Part shown: positions 53,189 through 61,800 of the stretch, piece after piece
How positions within the stretch are numbered: position 1 is the stretch's first letter
Layout of the letters: every line of letters begins with the position of its first letter
Origin: JANWWM01 sp046292465
Lineage (GTDB): Bacteria > Bacteroidota > Chlorobiia > Chlorobiales > Thermochlorobacteraceae
Direction: 5' to 3'
Length of the DNA: 64,000 nt
Assembly: GCA_046292465.1 (NCBI GenBank)
Contig: JBKBRB010000014.1
Coordinates: forward strand, 1-64,000
Made by a program: the position numbers and the translations under genes
Notes under the pieces: generated by a model
The model's database searches: none
Told to the model about the DNA's origin: nothing
The model's input: the letters and a program-made list of their open reading frames with translations, nothing else

Positions 53189-53760
53189 GCGTTAAATTGT
53201 TTAAGTGTTTTGTAAAGTTTTGCGAGCGGCAATCCAACCACGTTGTAGTAACAGCCGTCAATGCGCTCAATGAAACACGCGCCGATGTCGTCTTGAATGC
53301 CGTAAGCACCGGCTTTGTCAAACGGTTTTGCGACTTGAATGTAAGTGCGAATTTCATCAGCCGACATTGGCGCAAAGGTAACGGCGGTGCGCTCGACTTC
53401 GACAACGATTCTGTCTCCTTTTAAGAGTGCAAAGCCTGTGAAGACTTCGTGCGTTTTGCCTTGCAGTTTGGAGAGCATTTCAAAGGCATGGGCTTCATCG
53501 CTGGGTTTGTTGAGCACCTCGCCATTCAGCACCACAATCGTATCGGCAGACAAGATGATTTTACTCGCAGTTTCGGTAGGATAGCAGTCGAAGACGGCTT
53601 TGCCTTTGCGTATCGCAAGTTCGGTTACAATCTCTTTGGGAAGCAGAGACGGTTCAAAGTCTTCGCTTGTCTCCGCCGTCAAGATGCAAAACGGCACTTG
53701 AAGCAATTTCAGCAAGGCTTGACGGCGTGGCGATTTCGAGGCTAAAACAAGTTCGGTCAT
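53185..53760 (-). CDS. maf: Maf-like nucleotide pyrophosphatase
   Basis: 191 residues. The family signature at the N-terminus is LASKSPRRQALL, followed by ETSEDF, the middle SADTIVVLNGEVLNKP and the end KAGAYGIQDDIGACFIERID. Maf proteins hydrolyse non-canonical or unmodified nucleoside triphosphates (dTTP/UTP type for this subgroup) and can arrest division when in excess. Its ATG directly follows the TAA of the NmrA-like gene, so the genes form one operon with sixA. Confidence 0.93.
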   Translation of the reverse strand: MTELVLASKSPRRQALLKLLQVPFCILTAETSEDFEPSLLPKEIVTELAIRKGKAVFDCYPTETASKIILSADTIVVLNGEVLNKPSDEAHAFEMLSKLQGKTHEVFTGFALLKGDRIVVEVERTAVTFAPMSADEIRTYIQVAKPFDKAGAYGIQDDIGACFIERIDGCYYNVVGLPLAKLYKTLKQFNA

Positions 53761-54714
53761 TTAGACAGCAGTTTGCGCTTCGGTTGCTTGTCGTTTCAAG
53801 CGGTGCGCGTGTTTTTTCTCGTAAGCAATCGTGATGTATTCTTCGAGGCTCATCATCTTATCAATGCCTAAGATGCGTTTCGGCTCGGTCATGTCGCACA
53901 TCATCGTGTCGTAACTGAAATCGAGCAGATGCACAAGTCCCCAAATTTGTTCATTGAACGGTTTAATGATTTCAGCGAGCATACGTGTCGGCGCAAGCGG
54001 AATGTGCATCGGCAGCACAGGACGCCCTTCATACTTCAAGCGCACTTTCGACCACTGCGCAATTAAGCCATTGAAACTCATTGTTGTTCCGCCGCCGATT
54101 TCGAGGGTTTTGTTAAAGCACTCTTTGTTTCCCAACGACGCCACATACATTTTAGCGACGTCTTGCTCGGCGAGCATTTGCGTTGTGTTGTTGCCGTCGC
54201 CAAGAATCGGGAACATATCGATTTTCTCGACGATTGGCTCACCGCGATAGTAAAGTTCGTAGAAAAATCCGCACGGGCGGAAGATGGTGTAAGTTAAACC
54301 ACTTTCGCGCAGTTTTTCTTCGGTCATAAGTTTTGCCCACACGAAACTATATCCAAGCGAATTTTTCGGGAACAAAGTTGAGGTAAAGATGAACTGTTTG
54401 ACGCCTGCGGCTTTGGCGGCATGAATGACGTTCATTTGTCCGTAGTGCTCGGCGTTGCCGCGCGATTTTGCGGTTCTATCTTCGCCTGCGCTCACGCATG
54501 AGATAACATAATCCACGCCTTTGCATGCGTTGCGCAAACTTTCTTCGTCCATAATGTCGCCCGGTGCGATTTCAAACTCGGGCATGTCTTTGGTTTTGTG
54601 AATAGATTGCGGACGAACCAACCCACGCACATGAAAGCCTTTTGCTTTCAACAGCGGCACAAGTTGATGCCCCAATACGCCTGTTGTGCCGACGATTAAA
54701 ACCTTTTCGTTCAT
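53761..54714 (-). CDS. NmrA/SDR-type NAD(P)-binding protein
   Basis: 317 residues. The Rossmann motif is LIVGTTGVLGHQLVP (GxxGxxG), with VRGLVRPQS as the usual NADP-side loop, then VDYVISCVS and FIFTSTLFPKN. There is no YxxxK catalytic pair in the usual place, so it is of the atypical SDR/NmrA kind. Substrates could be redox regulators or pigment precursors: the 8-vinyl reductase BciA of green sulfur bacteria belongs to a related fold, but the sequence does not let me claim that. It heads the maf-sixA operon. Confidence 0.8.
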   Translation of the reverse strand: MNEKVLIVGTTGVLGHQLVPLLKAKGFHVRGLVRPQSIHKTKDMPEFEIAPGDIMDEESLRNACKGVDYVISCVSAGEDRTAKSRGNAEHYGQMNVIHAAKAAGVKQFIFTSTLFPKNSLGYSFVWAKLMTEEKLRESGLTYTIFRPCGFFYELYYRGEPIVEKIDMFPILGDGNNTTQMLAEQDVAKMYVASLGNKECFNKTLEIGGGTTMSFNGLIAQWSKVRLKYEGRPVLPMHIPLAPTRMLAEIIKPFNEQIWGLVHLLDFSYDTMMCDMTEPKRILGIDKMMSLEEYITIAYEKKHAHRLKRQATEAQTAV

Positions 54715-54747
54715 TGCTATTACTCCTTGAAAATGTTCAGATTTTTT

Positions 54748-54904
54748 TGGAACACAGATTTCACGGGTTCAACGGGTCTTCACGGATTTTCCGCACATAA
54801 AAAAATCCGTGCCTTATCTGTCTCATCGGTTGCATCTGTGTTCGCTCTTCTTAAATTGGAACACGGATTTTACGGATTTAACGGGTCTTCACGGATTTTT
54901 TAGA
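54748..54904. repeat. Repeat array, downstream part (about 1.5 units of a ~105-base repeat)
   Basis: One complete unit starts GGAACACAGATTTCACGGG (about 54749) and ends CTCTTCTT (54852). A second starts GGAACACGGATTTTACGG and stops inside the end of the GxxExxY gene at 54904. Each full unit contains CACGGATTTT and, 10 bases on, AAAAATCCGTG, so it can form a hairpin like a two-way terminator. The same unit recurs at 55311-55602. Confidence 0.85.
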
Positions 54905-55308
54905 TGTTTCTTTCTGTCATTCGTGAATATCAATCGCCTAAATTCTGCTTTCTTGCCAAAATTCAATAGCATACCAATTTCTTTATCCGTAGCGCGCAAG
55001 TAATTGAGCAACTGCAATTCGTTCTCATATGCTAACATCTCATTGGCTTTCAACTCTACAATCACCAAGTCGCCCACGACTAAATCCGCATAGTAATCAC
55101 CCACTTCAATGCCTTTGTAATATACCTTGACTTGCTTTTGAGCTTCTACATAAAGTCCTCTGCGCTTTAATTCTAAGTGCATGGCATTTTGATAAACCTT
55201 TTCTAAAAAGCCGTAGCCTAACTCGTTGTAGACATCATAATAGGCTTTGATGACCGCATCTGTTATTTCTTTGTGAAGCAGTTTTTCCATCGTCATCATG
55301 TTTTGCAT
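54889..55308 (-). CDS. GxxExxY family (PDDEXK_3) protein
   Basis: About 140 residues from the ATG at 55306-55308; a later ATG (55290) giving MEKLLHKEITDAV is equally possible. The signature YNELGYGFLEKVYQNAM gives the family its name. The nuclease-like core is VGDYYADLVVGDLVIVELKA, with the Asp and ExK of the PD-(D/E)XK fold. Function is unknown. These genes are commonly found between copies of long repeats, as here: units of about 105 bases flank it on both sides, and the last codons (KNP and stop) are supplied by the repeat itself. Confidence 0.88.
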   Translation of the reverse strand: MQNMMTMEKLLHKEITDAVIKAYYDVYNELGYGFLEKVYQNAMHLELKRRGLYVEAQKQVKVYYKGIEVGDYYADLVVGDLVIVELKANEMLAYENELQLLNYLRATDKEIGMLLNFGKKAEFRRLIFTNDRKKHLKNP

Positions 55309-55310
55309 TC

Positions 55311-55602
55311 GGAACACAGATACTACCGATTCAACTGGTTTTCACCGATTTTTCCCAAACAAAAAAATCTGTGCCTTATCCGCCTCAGCTCTTCTTTTGG
55401 AACACTGATTTTACGGGTTCAACAGGTCTTCACGGATTTTCCGCACATAAAAAAATCTGCGTCTCATCTGCTTCATCGGTTGCATCTGTGTTCGCTCTTC
55501 TTTTGGAACACTGATTTTACGGATTTAACGGGTCTTCACGGATTTTCCGCACATAAAAAAATCCGTGCCTTATCTGTCTCATCGGTTCTATCCGTGTTCT
55601 CT
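55311..55602. repeat. Repeat array, upstream part (three units of a ~105-base repeat)
   Basis: Units start with GGAACACAGA or GGAACACTGATTTTACGG at 55311, 55399 and 55505, and end with CTTCTTTT or, in the last, TCCGTGTTCTC. The first is the most diverged (ACTACCGATTCAACTGG). The inner hairpin CACGGATTTT / AAAAATCCGTG is intact in the third unit at 55505; in the first and second, one arm has drifted. No unique spacers lie between units, so this is not a CRISPR array. Confidence 0.85.
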
Positions 55603-55616
55603 TCCCAACCTTGATT

Positions 55617-56582
55617 TCACGCGGTCATGGCTTTGCGCTTCAGAACGGTTTTCACTTTTTGGATAATCGCTTCACTTGTTAAGCCATATTTTTCCAAGAG
55701 TTGATTTGCTGTTCCCGACTCGCCGAATTTATCCATCACGGCGACCATCTCAATCGGCACGGGGAAACTTCGCGCACAGAGATTTGCAACCGCATCACCA
55801 AGTCCTGTATTGATTTGATGCTCTTCGGCAGTAACGATTGCGCCCGTTTCTTTTGCCGCCTTCAAAATGGCTTGCACATCTAACGGCTTAATCGTGTGCA
55901 TATTGAGCACGCGCGCCGAAATGCCTTCTTCTTCCAATTTGTAAGCGGCTTGTAACGCACGCCATACCATCACACCGCAGGCGATAATGGTTGCATCGCT
56001 TCCTGAATTGAGTTCAATGGCTTTTCCAATTTCAAACGGAATGTCGTCAGTCGTGAAGTCAGGAACAGCGGGGCGACCGAAGCGCAAGTAAACTGCGCCG
56101 TGATGCTTGTAAATCGCTTTCACCGCGCGTTTCGTCTCGCTGAAATCGGCGGGCACAACGACCGTCATGTGTGGCAAGGAGCGCATCAATCCGATGTCTT
56201 CGAGAATTTGGTGCGTTGCGCCGTCTTCGCCGAGTGTTAAGCCTGCATGCGACGCACAAATTTTGACGTTCTTTTCCGAGTATGCGACGGATTGTCGAAC
56301 TTGGTCGAAACTGCGTCCTGTGGCAAAGTTGGCAAATGTTCCGATAAATGGAATTTTGCCGGTGGTGGTCAAGCCGGCGGCGATGCTGGTCATGTTGGCT
56401 TCGGCAATACCGATGTTGAAAAAGCGGTCAGGATATTTTTCGGCAAATTTTTTCATGCCGACGGATTCGGTCAGGTCGGCGCAAAGTGCGACGACTTTTT
56501 CGTCGCTTCCGATTTCCAGCAAGGCTTCGCCGAACCCTGCGCGTGTGGCTTTTTCGCCCCGTGATTGAAGTTTAGTGCTCAT
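55617..56582 (-). CDS. Transketolase C-terminal half
   Basis: 321 residues that cover only the pyrimidine-binding and C-terminal domains of transketolase (GFGEALLEIGSDEKVVALCA, RFFNIGIAEANMTSIAAG, GATHQILEDIGLMRSLPHM, TAEEHQINTGLGDAVA). The thiamine-diphosphate (N-terminal) half is usually encoded by a separate gene next to it; none is in this window. With it, the pair moves two-carbon units between sugar phosphates in the pentose-phosphate and Calvin-type pathways. The 5' end is only 29 bases from the divergent rsmA start. Confidence 0.92.
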   Translation of the reverse strand: MSTKLQSRGEKATRAGFGEALLEIGSDEKVVALCADLTESVGMKKFAEKYPDRFFNIGIAEANMTSIAAGLTTTGKIPFIGTFANFATGRSFDQVRQSVAYSEKNVKICASHAGLTLGEDGATHQILEDIGLMRSLPHMTVVVPADFSETKRAVKAIYKHHGAVYLRFGRPAVPDFTTDDIPFEIGKAIELNSGSDATIIACGVMVWRALQAAYKLEEEGISARVLNMHTIKPLDVQAILKAAKETGAIVTAEEHQINTGLGDAVANLCARSFPVPIEMVAVMDKFGESGTANQLLEKYGLTSEAIIQKVKTVLKRKAMTA

Positions 56583-56611
56583 TTTTATTGAACGGCTCTA
56601 CAAAATTAATA

Positions 56612-57400
56612 ATGAAAATCAAATATAAAGAGACCGAAGTCGTGCCGAAAAAAAGTTTCGGACAGAATTTTCTCACGGACGACAACATTCTGCGCAAAAT
56701 CGTTGCCGAAGCACGCCTTTCGCCTGACGACCACGTCCTTGAAATTGGTCCCGGCTTCGGCGCGCTCACGAAGCACATCGCAACCCTTGTGCCGCGCTTT
56801 ACGGCGGTTGAACTTGATAAGAACTTGGCGCAGTTTATTCGCACCGAATTTCCAAATGTGGATTTAATCGAGGGTGATGTTTTAGACCTCTCGTTTGAAT
56901 CGCTCGCGAATGGAAAAAAGATGAAAATTTTAGGGAACATTCCTTACGCGATTACCTCGCCGATTCTCTTCAAACTGCTTGACGAACGCGCCCACATTTC
57001 AGAAGCCCTTCTGCTGATGCAAGAGGAAGTCGCCCGACGCCTTTCCGCAACGCCGCGCACGAAGGATTACGGCATTATGGCAGTTCAACTGCAAGCGTTT
57101 GCAAAGGTTGAGTATTGCTTCAAGGTTGGAAAACATGTTTTTAAGCCGCAACCGACGGTGAATAGTGCGGTGGTTCGTCTTTCGTTCCAACCCGCTTTTT
57201 CAGATGTCCCAAACGGTTTAGAGGCGTCGTTTCGCGCGCTGGTTCGGCGTGCATTTGCGATGCGGCGAAAAACTTTGGAAAATAATCTGAAACCTTACTA
57301 CAACCTTTCAGGCATTGACTTCAATTTCAAGCGGCGGGCAGAAGAACTCTCGGTCGCGGAGTTTGTTTATCTTGCCGAGTTGCTTCATCATTTATGCTGA
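56612..57400 (+). CDS. rsmA: 16S rRNA (adenine1518/1519-N6) dimethyltransferase
   Basis: 262 residues from the ATG at 56612; a TTG 24 bases upstream is in frame but not needed. Marks are KKSFGQNFLTDDNILRKIV, the S-adenosylmethionine loop LEIGPGFGALT, and the catalytic ILGNIPYAITSPIL (NIPY). KsgA/RsmA dimethylates two neighbouring adenines near the 3' end of 16S rRNA late in small-subunit assembly. The final third (FRALVRRAFAMRRKTLENNL) is the usual C-terminal domain. Also known as ksgA. Confidence 0.95.
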   Translation: MKIKYKETEVVPKKSFGQNFLTDDNILRKIVAEARLSPDDHVLEIGPGFGALTKHIATLVPRFTAVELDKNLAQFIRTEFPNVDLIEGDVLDLSFESLANGKKMKILGNIPYAITSPILFKLLDERAHISEALLLMQEEVARRLSATPRTKDYGIMAVQLQAFAKVEYCFKVGKHVFKPQPTVNSAVVRLSFQPAFSDVPNGLEASFRALVRRAFAMRRKTLENNLKPYYNLSGIDFNFKRRAEELSVAEFVYLAELLHHLC

Positions 57401-57855
57401 TGCGAGTTCCGCTTGAAAGATTGAAAGCAGATTGCTGAATGCGCTTGCTTGGAAATGTGCGATACTTTTTTAACTTCAATCGATTAGGTTTGAACTCCGC
57501 TCAATCCTATCCGTTCCCGAGTGTTCAAACCCCGTTTTCTCCCATTGCTTTCAATCAAGGACATTCAGGCTTAAACCTTTGCCATAAAGGCTTAGCGTTA
57601 AGAGATGTGGCGAAAGTTTTAGCCACTTCCGTCATGCGTTTGGCGTATCTGTGATTCAGGACATGTTGGGAAGGCAAACGCGGATATTTGAGTTGTACGA
57701 GATTCGCATTTTGTATTGTATTTGACATAAGCGTAAGGTGCAAGATGAGAGGGATTGGCAATAATTCTTCAAAATTGATAAAAAATAGTGTTTTTATTAA
57801 TAAAAGTTAGCAGTAACTCTAAAAACAACCGTAAAACAATTAAACCGATACCAAA
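57401..57855. other. 455-base region without a recognisable gene
   Basis: Short overlapping frames lie on both strands between 57439 and 57761, but neither has a ribosome site or known motif. GGTTTGAACTCC (about 57487) and GTGTTCAAACC (about 57521) are inverted relatives. From about 57770 the base composition turns markedly AT-rich and leads into the NucS-like gene. The left half may be the remains of a repeat or element. Confidence 0.5.
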
Positions 57856-58572
57856 ATGGAATACAACAAAAATTTCTCACTCTATGAAGCATATGATTTC
57901 CTGCACTCTAAAGGACTTGGAAGAGAAAGCGATGAGATAAAAAACTCATCCGACAAATTTCTATCCTATTCAAGTACTTTGAAACGAGCCAAAATTATTG
58001 CTCTTGTTCGGGAAAAAAAATTACTTGACGAATTTTGCAAAACAGTTTGGCCTTCGGGACTTACTGACAAAGGGAAATCACGAATAAAGTTTTTTGAAGA
58101 CCTTGTTTTTCGTTTCAACAGCGACCAAGAGGGCACAATATCGCAGGACGAAGAAGAGTATGATATTGCAAAAAGGGAAGAAACCGAATTTGCTTATGAA
58201 AATGATTTGCGAAATTACCTTGTGAAAAATTTAAGTATAATTGAAAATGGACTTAAACTTTATGAGGGAGATGGTGTCGATGGAGAAGAATTTTGTGTCC
58301 CTGGAACTTCAAGACGAATAGACATTTTGGCGGTTGACAAGAATAATAATTTTGTAGTCATAGAATTGAAAGTAAGTCGTGGTTATGAAAAAGTTGTTGG
58401 ACAAACACTTTTTTATCAATCCAGTATTAAAACAATTTTCAAGCAAGACAAAGTGAGAGCAATCATAATAGCAAGAGAAATATCCCCCGAACTAAAAACT
58501 GCGACAGCATACTTGCCCGACTTTGAATTGTTTGAATATCAACTTTCATTGAGAGTAGATAAAATAAAATAA
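57856..58572 (+). CDS. NucS-like (DUF91) PD-(D/E)XK endonuclease domain protein
   Basis: 238 residues. The C-terminal half carries the nuclease core of the NucS/DUF91 family: the helix ETEFAYENDLRNYLVKNL, then PGTSRRIDILAVDKNNNFVV with Asp156 and the IELKVSRG strand with Glu170 and Lys172, and GQTLFYQSSIK (Gln183). The N-terminal 100 residues are unrelated to archaeal NucS and I do not recognise them. The gene is clearly AT-rich against its neighbours, stands alone and is followed by a long imperfect palindrome. These features suggest an acquired defence- or cassette-type gene. NucS proper acts in mismatch repair; this one need not. Confidence 0.82.
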   Translation: MEYNKNFSLYEAYDFLHSKGLGRESDEIKNSSDKFLSYSSTLKRAKIIALVREKKLLDEFCKTVWPSGLTDKGKSRIKFFEDLVFRFNSDQEGTISQDEEEYDIAKREETEFAYENDLRNYLVKNLSIIENGLKLYEGDGVDGEEFCVPGTSRRIDILAVDKNNNFVVIELKVSRGYEKVVGQTLFYQSSIKTIFKQDKVRAIIIAREISPELKTATAYLPDFELFEYQLSLRVDKIK

Positions 58573-58604
58573 CAATAGATTGTAAGACAAAGAAAGAAGA
58601 GTAT

Positions 58605-58745
58605 GCTGCTAACAGCGGGTTTGTGCAAGCAGGGGTAACGTGCAAAATTGAATATTCGTGCTTCTATTCAAGTTTAGCGCAGTTTGACAGTTTTGTGCTC
58701 CGAAACCCGCCCCCGAACACAAATCTCGGAAATGTTATAGACAGT
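58605..58745. repeat. Long imperfect palindrome, attC-like
   Basis: CTGCTAACAGCGGGTTTGTG (from about 58608) and, 80 bases on, GAACACAAATCTCGG followed by TGTTATAG (to about 58742) are imperfect inverted arms: TTTGTG pairs with CACAAA, GGGG with CCCC, TAACA with TGTTA. The inner loop holds further short pairs. Elements of this form separate small genes in Bacteroidota and recall integron cassette sites, but the core sites are not canonical. Confidence 0.5.
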
Positions 58746-58824
58746 TAAGTCCGAAGCCATCAGTCTCATTTAAGGCGACATATTGCCCGCAATGTTTCTT
58801 CTTTTTGAGCGTAAGTCTGAATAA

Positions 58825-58856
58825 TGAAAAAGCGTCTTTTACGAGACGCTTTTTTA
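58825..58856. terminator. Bidirectional intrinsic terminator after metH
   Basis: AAAAAGCGTCT (58827-58837) pairs perfectly with AGACGCTTTTT (58844-58854) around a six-base loop. It ends metH transcripts 20 bases after the stop codon and shields the NucS-like region from the other side. Confidence 0.85.
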
Positions 58857-58876
58857 TCTTTCTACTGTGTGATATT

Positions 58877-61800
58877 TTACGCCGCGCTGGCTTCTAAAAC
58901 AGGCTTTTGAACGGCGTCTTTATCGTAGTTGAGCACAGGCGCAAGCCACTTCTCTACTTCTTCAACGCTCATGCCTTTTCTTCGTGCATAGTCCTCGACT
59001 TGGTCGCGCTCTATTTTACCTGTTGTGAAATACTGCGCATTTTTATGGGCGATATAGTAGCCGCTCACCGATGCTGTTGGATACATTGCGCAACTTTCCG
59101 TGAGAAAAATTCCTGTTCGCGCCTCAACATTAAGCAATTCAAAGAGCGTGCGTTTTTCGGTGTGGTCAGGGCAGGCAGGATAGCCGGGCGCAGGGCGAAT
59201 TCCTTGATAGGCTTCTTTGATAAGTTCTTCGTTTGAGAACGATTCATTTGGCGCATAGCCCCAAAATTCTTTTCGGACGCGCATGTGTAAATACTCGGCA
59301 AAGGCTTCAGCGAAGCGGTCGGCAAGGGCTTTGACCATAATCGCGTTATAGTCATCTTGCTCTTGTTCATATTTTTTGGCGAGTTCTTCCGCGCCGATGC
59401 CTGCCGTAACGGCAAACATTCCAAAATAGTCTTTCAAACCCGTTTCTTTTGGCGCAATAAAATCAGATAAACATTGATTGGGCAAGTTCTTCGCCTTTTC
59501 GCCTTGCTGACGGATAAAATGAACGGTTTTTAGAACCGTTGAGCGCGTTTCGTCAGTGTAAAGTTCGACATCATCACCGATACTATTTGCAGGGAAAATT
59601 CCAACGACGCCTTTTGCAAGCAATGCGTTTTCAGCGATGAGTTTATCGAGCATTTTATTCGCGTCGTGAAATAATTTTGTCGCTTCTTTGCCGACAATTT
59701 CGTCGCTCAAAATCGCGGGATATTTTCCTGCCAATTCCCATGCTTGGAAAAAGGGCGTCCAGTCGATATAGTCGCGCAGTTCCGCAATAGTTACTGACAC
59801 ATCAAATACTCCGAGCCGATTCGGTTTATAGACATCGGTTTCGCGCCACTCTATTTTAGTTTTGTTTTGTCGCGCAACTTCTATCGGGAGCGACTTTTTC
59901 TCTTGTTTGCGTCGGGCATGCTCTTCGCGGACGAGCTCGTACTCAATTCGCATTTTTTCCGCGAAGGCATTTTTCGTTTCAGGCGATACAAGGCTTTGCA
60001 CCACAGGCACAGAGCGCGAGGCATCAAGCACATGCACAACCGTGCCTGAATAATTCGGCGCGATTTTTACCGCCGTATGCACGCGCGATGTTGTTGCGCC
60101 ACCAATGAGAAGCGGAATCTTAAAGCCTTGTCGCTCCATTTCTTTTGCCACACCAACCATTTCATCGAGCGACGGCGTAATTAAACCCGATAATCCAATA
60201 ATATCGACTTTTTCTTTTTTGGCGGTCTCTAAAATTTTATCTGTCGGAACCATCACACCTAAATCAATCACTTCAAAATTATTACATGCCAGTACAACTG
60301 ACACGATATTTTTTCCAATATCATGCACATCACCTTTAACGGTTGCTAACAACACTTTTGCGCTCTTCTTTGCTTCGCCGGTTTCTGCTTGTAATAGTTT
60401 TTTTTCTTTTTCAATAAACGGAATGAGATAGGCGACAGATTTTTTCATCACGCGTGCCGACTTGACGACCTGCGGCAAAAACATTTTACCTGCACCAAAT
60501 AAATCACCCACGACGTTCATTCCGTCCATCAACGGCTTTTCAATAACATCGAGCGGGCGCGGATATTTCTGGCGAGCTTCTTCGGTATCTTGGTCAATAA
60601 AATCTGTAATGCCGTTAATCAGGGCATATTTTAGACGCTCTTCGACGGGCAAGTTTCGCCATTCATCTTTTTTCTTCTCGGCTTTTTCTCCACCTTGATT
60701 TTTAATTTGCTCTGCAAATTCAATCAAGCGTTCGGTCGCATCAGGGCGACGGTTTAGAATCACATCTTCGACGCGCTCGCGCAGTTCAGGCTCAATTTCA
60801 TCGTAAATCGCAAGTTGTCCTGCATTCACAATCCCCATATCTAATCCTGCTTTAATTGCATGATAGAGAAATACTGAATGCATCGCTTCACGAACTGGAT
60901 TATTTCCTCTAAACGAAAAGGAGATATTAGAAATGCCGCCGCTGACTTTAGCATGAGGCAAATTTTCTTTAATCCACCGTGTTGCGTTAATAAAATCGAC
61001 AGCATAGTTATTATGCTCTTCTATGCCTGTTGCAACCGTCAAGATATTGGGGTCAAAAATAATATCGTGTGGATTAAATCCGACCTCTTCGGTCAAGATG
61101 CGATAGGCACGCGCACAGATTTCTATACGCCGTTCAAACGTATCGGCTTGTCCCTTTTCGTCAAACGCCATTACGACTGTTGCCGCACCGTAGCGCTTAA
61201 TTTTGCGCGCATATTCTTTGAACTTTTCTTCGCCTTCTTTGAGCGAAATAGAATTGACAATACACTTTCCTTGCAAACATTTTAATCCTGCTTCAATCAC
61301 AGACCATTTAGATGAATCAATCATAATCGGAACGCGCGCAATATCGGGCTCAGCGGCAATCAAATTCAAAAATTTTACCATCGCCGCTTCGGAATCGAGC
61401 ATGCCTTCATCCATATTGACATCGAGAATTTGCGCGCCGTTTTCTACTTGTTGGCGTGCAATCGCAAGGGCTTCGTCGAACTGACCATTCAGAATGAGTT
61501 TCGCAAATTTCGGCGAGCCAGTAACATTCGTGCGCTCACCGATATTGATAAAATTCGTTTCAGGACGAACCACTAACGGCTCTAATCCTGAAAGCATCAT
61601 CGTTTTAATGATTTTATTTTTCTTACGTGGCTTATTTCGAGCGGCAACTTCGGCGAAAGCGGCAATATGTTCGGGCGTTGTGCCACAACAGCCACCAATG
61701 ATATTGACGAAATTTTCTTTGATGTAGTCGTCTAACTGCTTCGCCATAAACTCGGGCGATTCATCATATTCGCCCATTTCGTTGGGCAAGCCTGCATTCG

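Noticed and set aside
53761..54714. Divinyl chlorophyllide 8-vinyl reductase BciA
   Set aside because: Only the general NmrA/SDR fold is visible and no pigment gene is nearby, so the specific name is not supported.
54748..55602. CRISPR array
   Set aside because: Units of about 105 bases abut or enclose a gene, with no unique spacers of constant length; they are dispersed repeats linked to GxxExxY.
57439..57761. Overlapping short ORFs on both strands
   Set aside because: They lie in the same place on opposite strands, without motifs or ribosome sites; probably neither is a gene.
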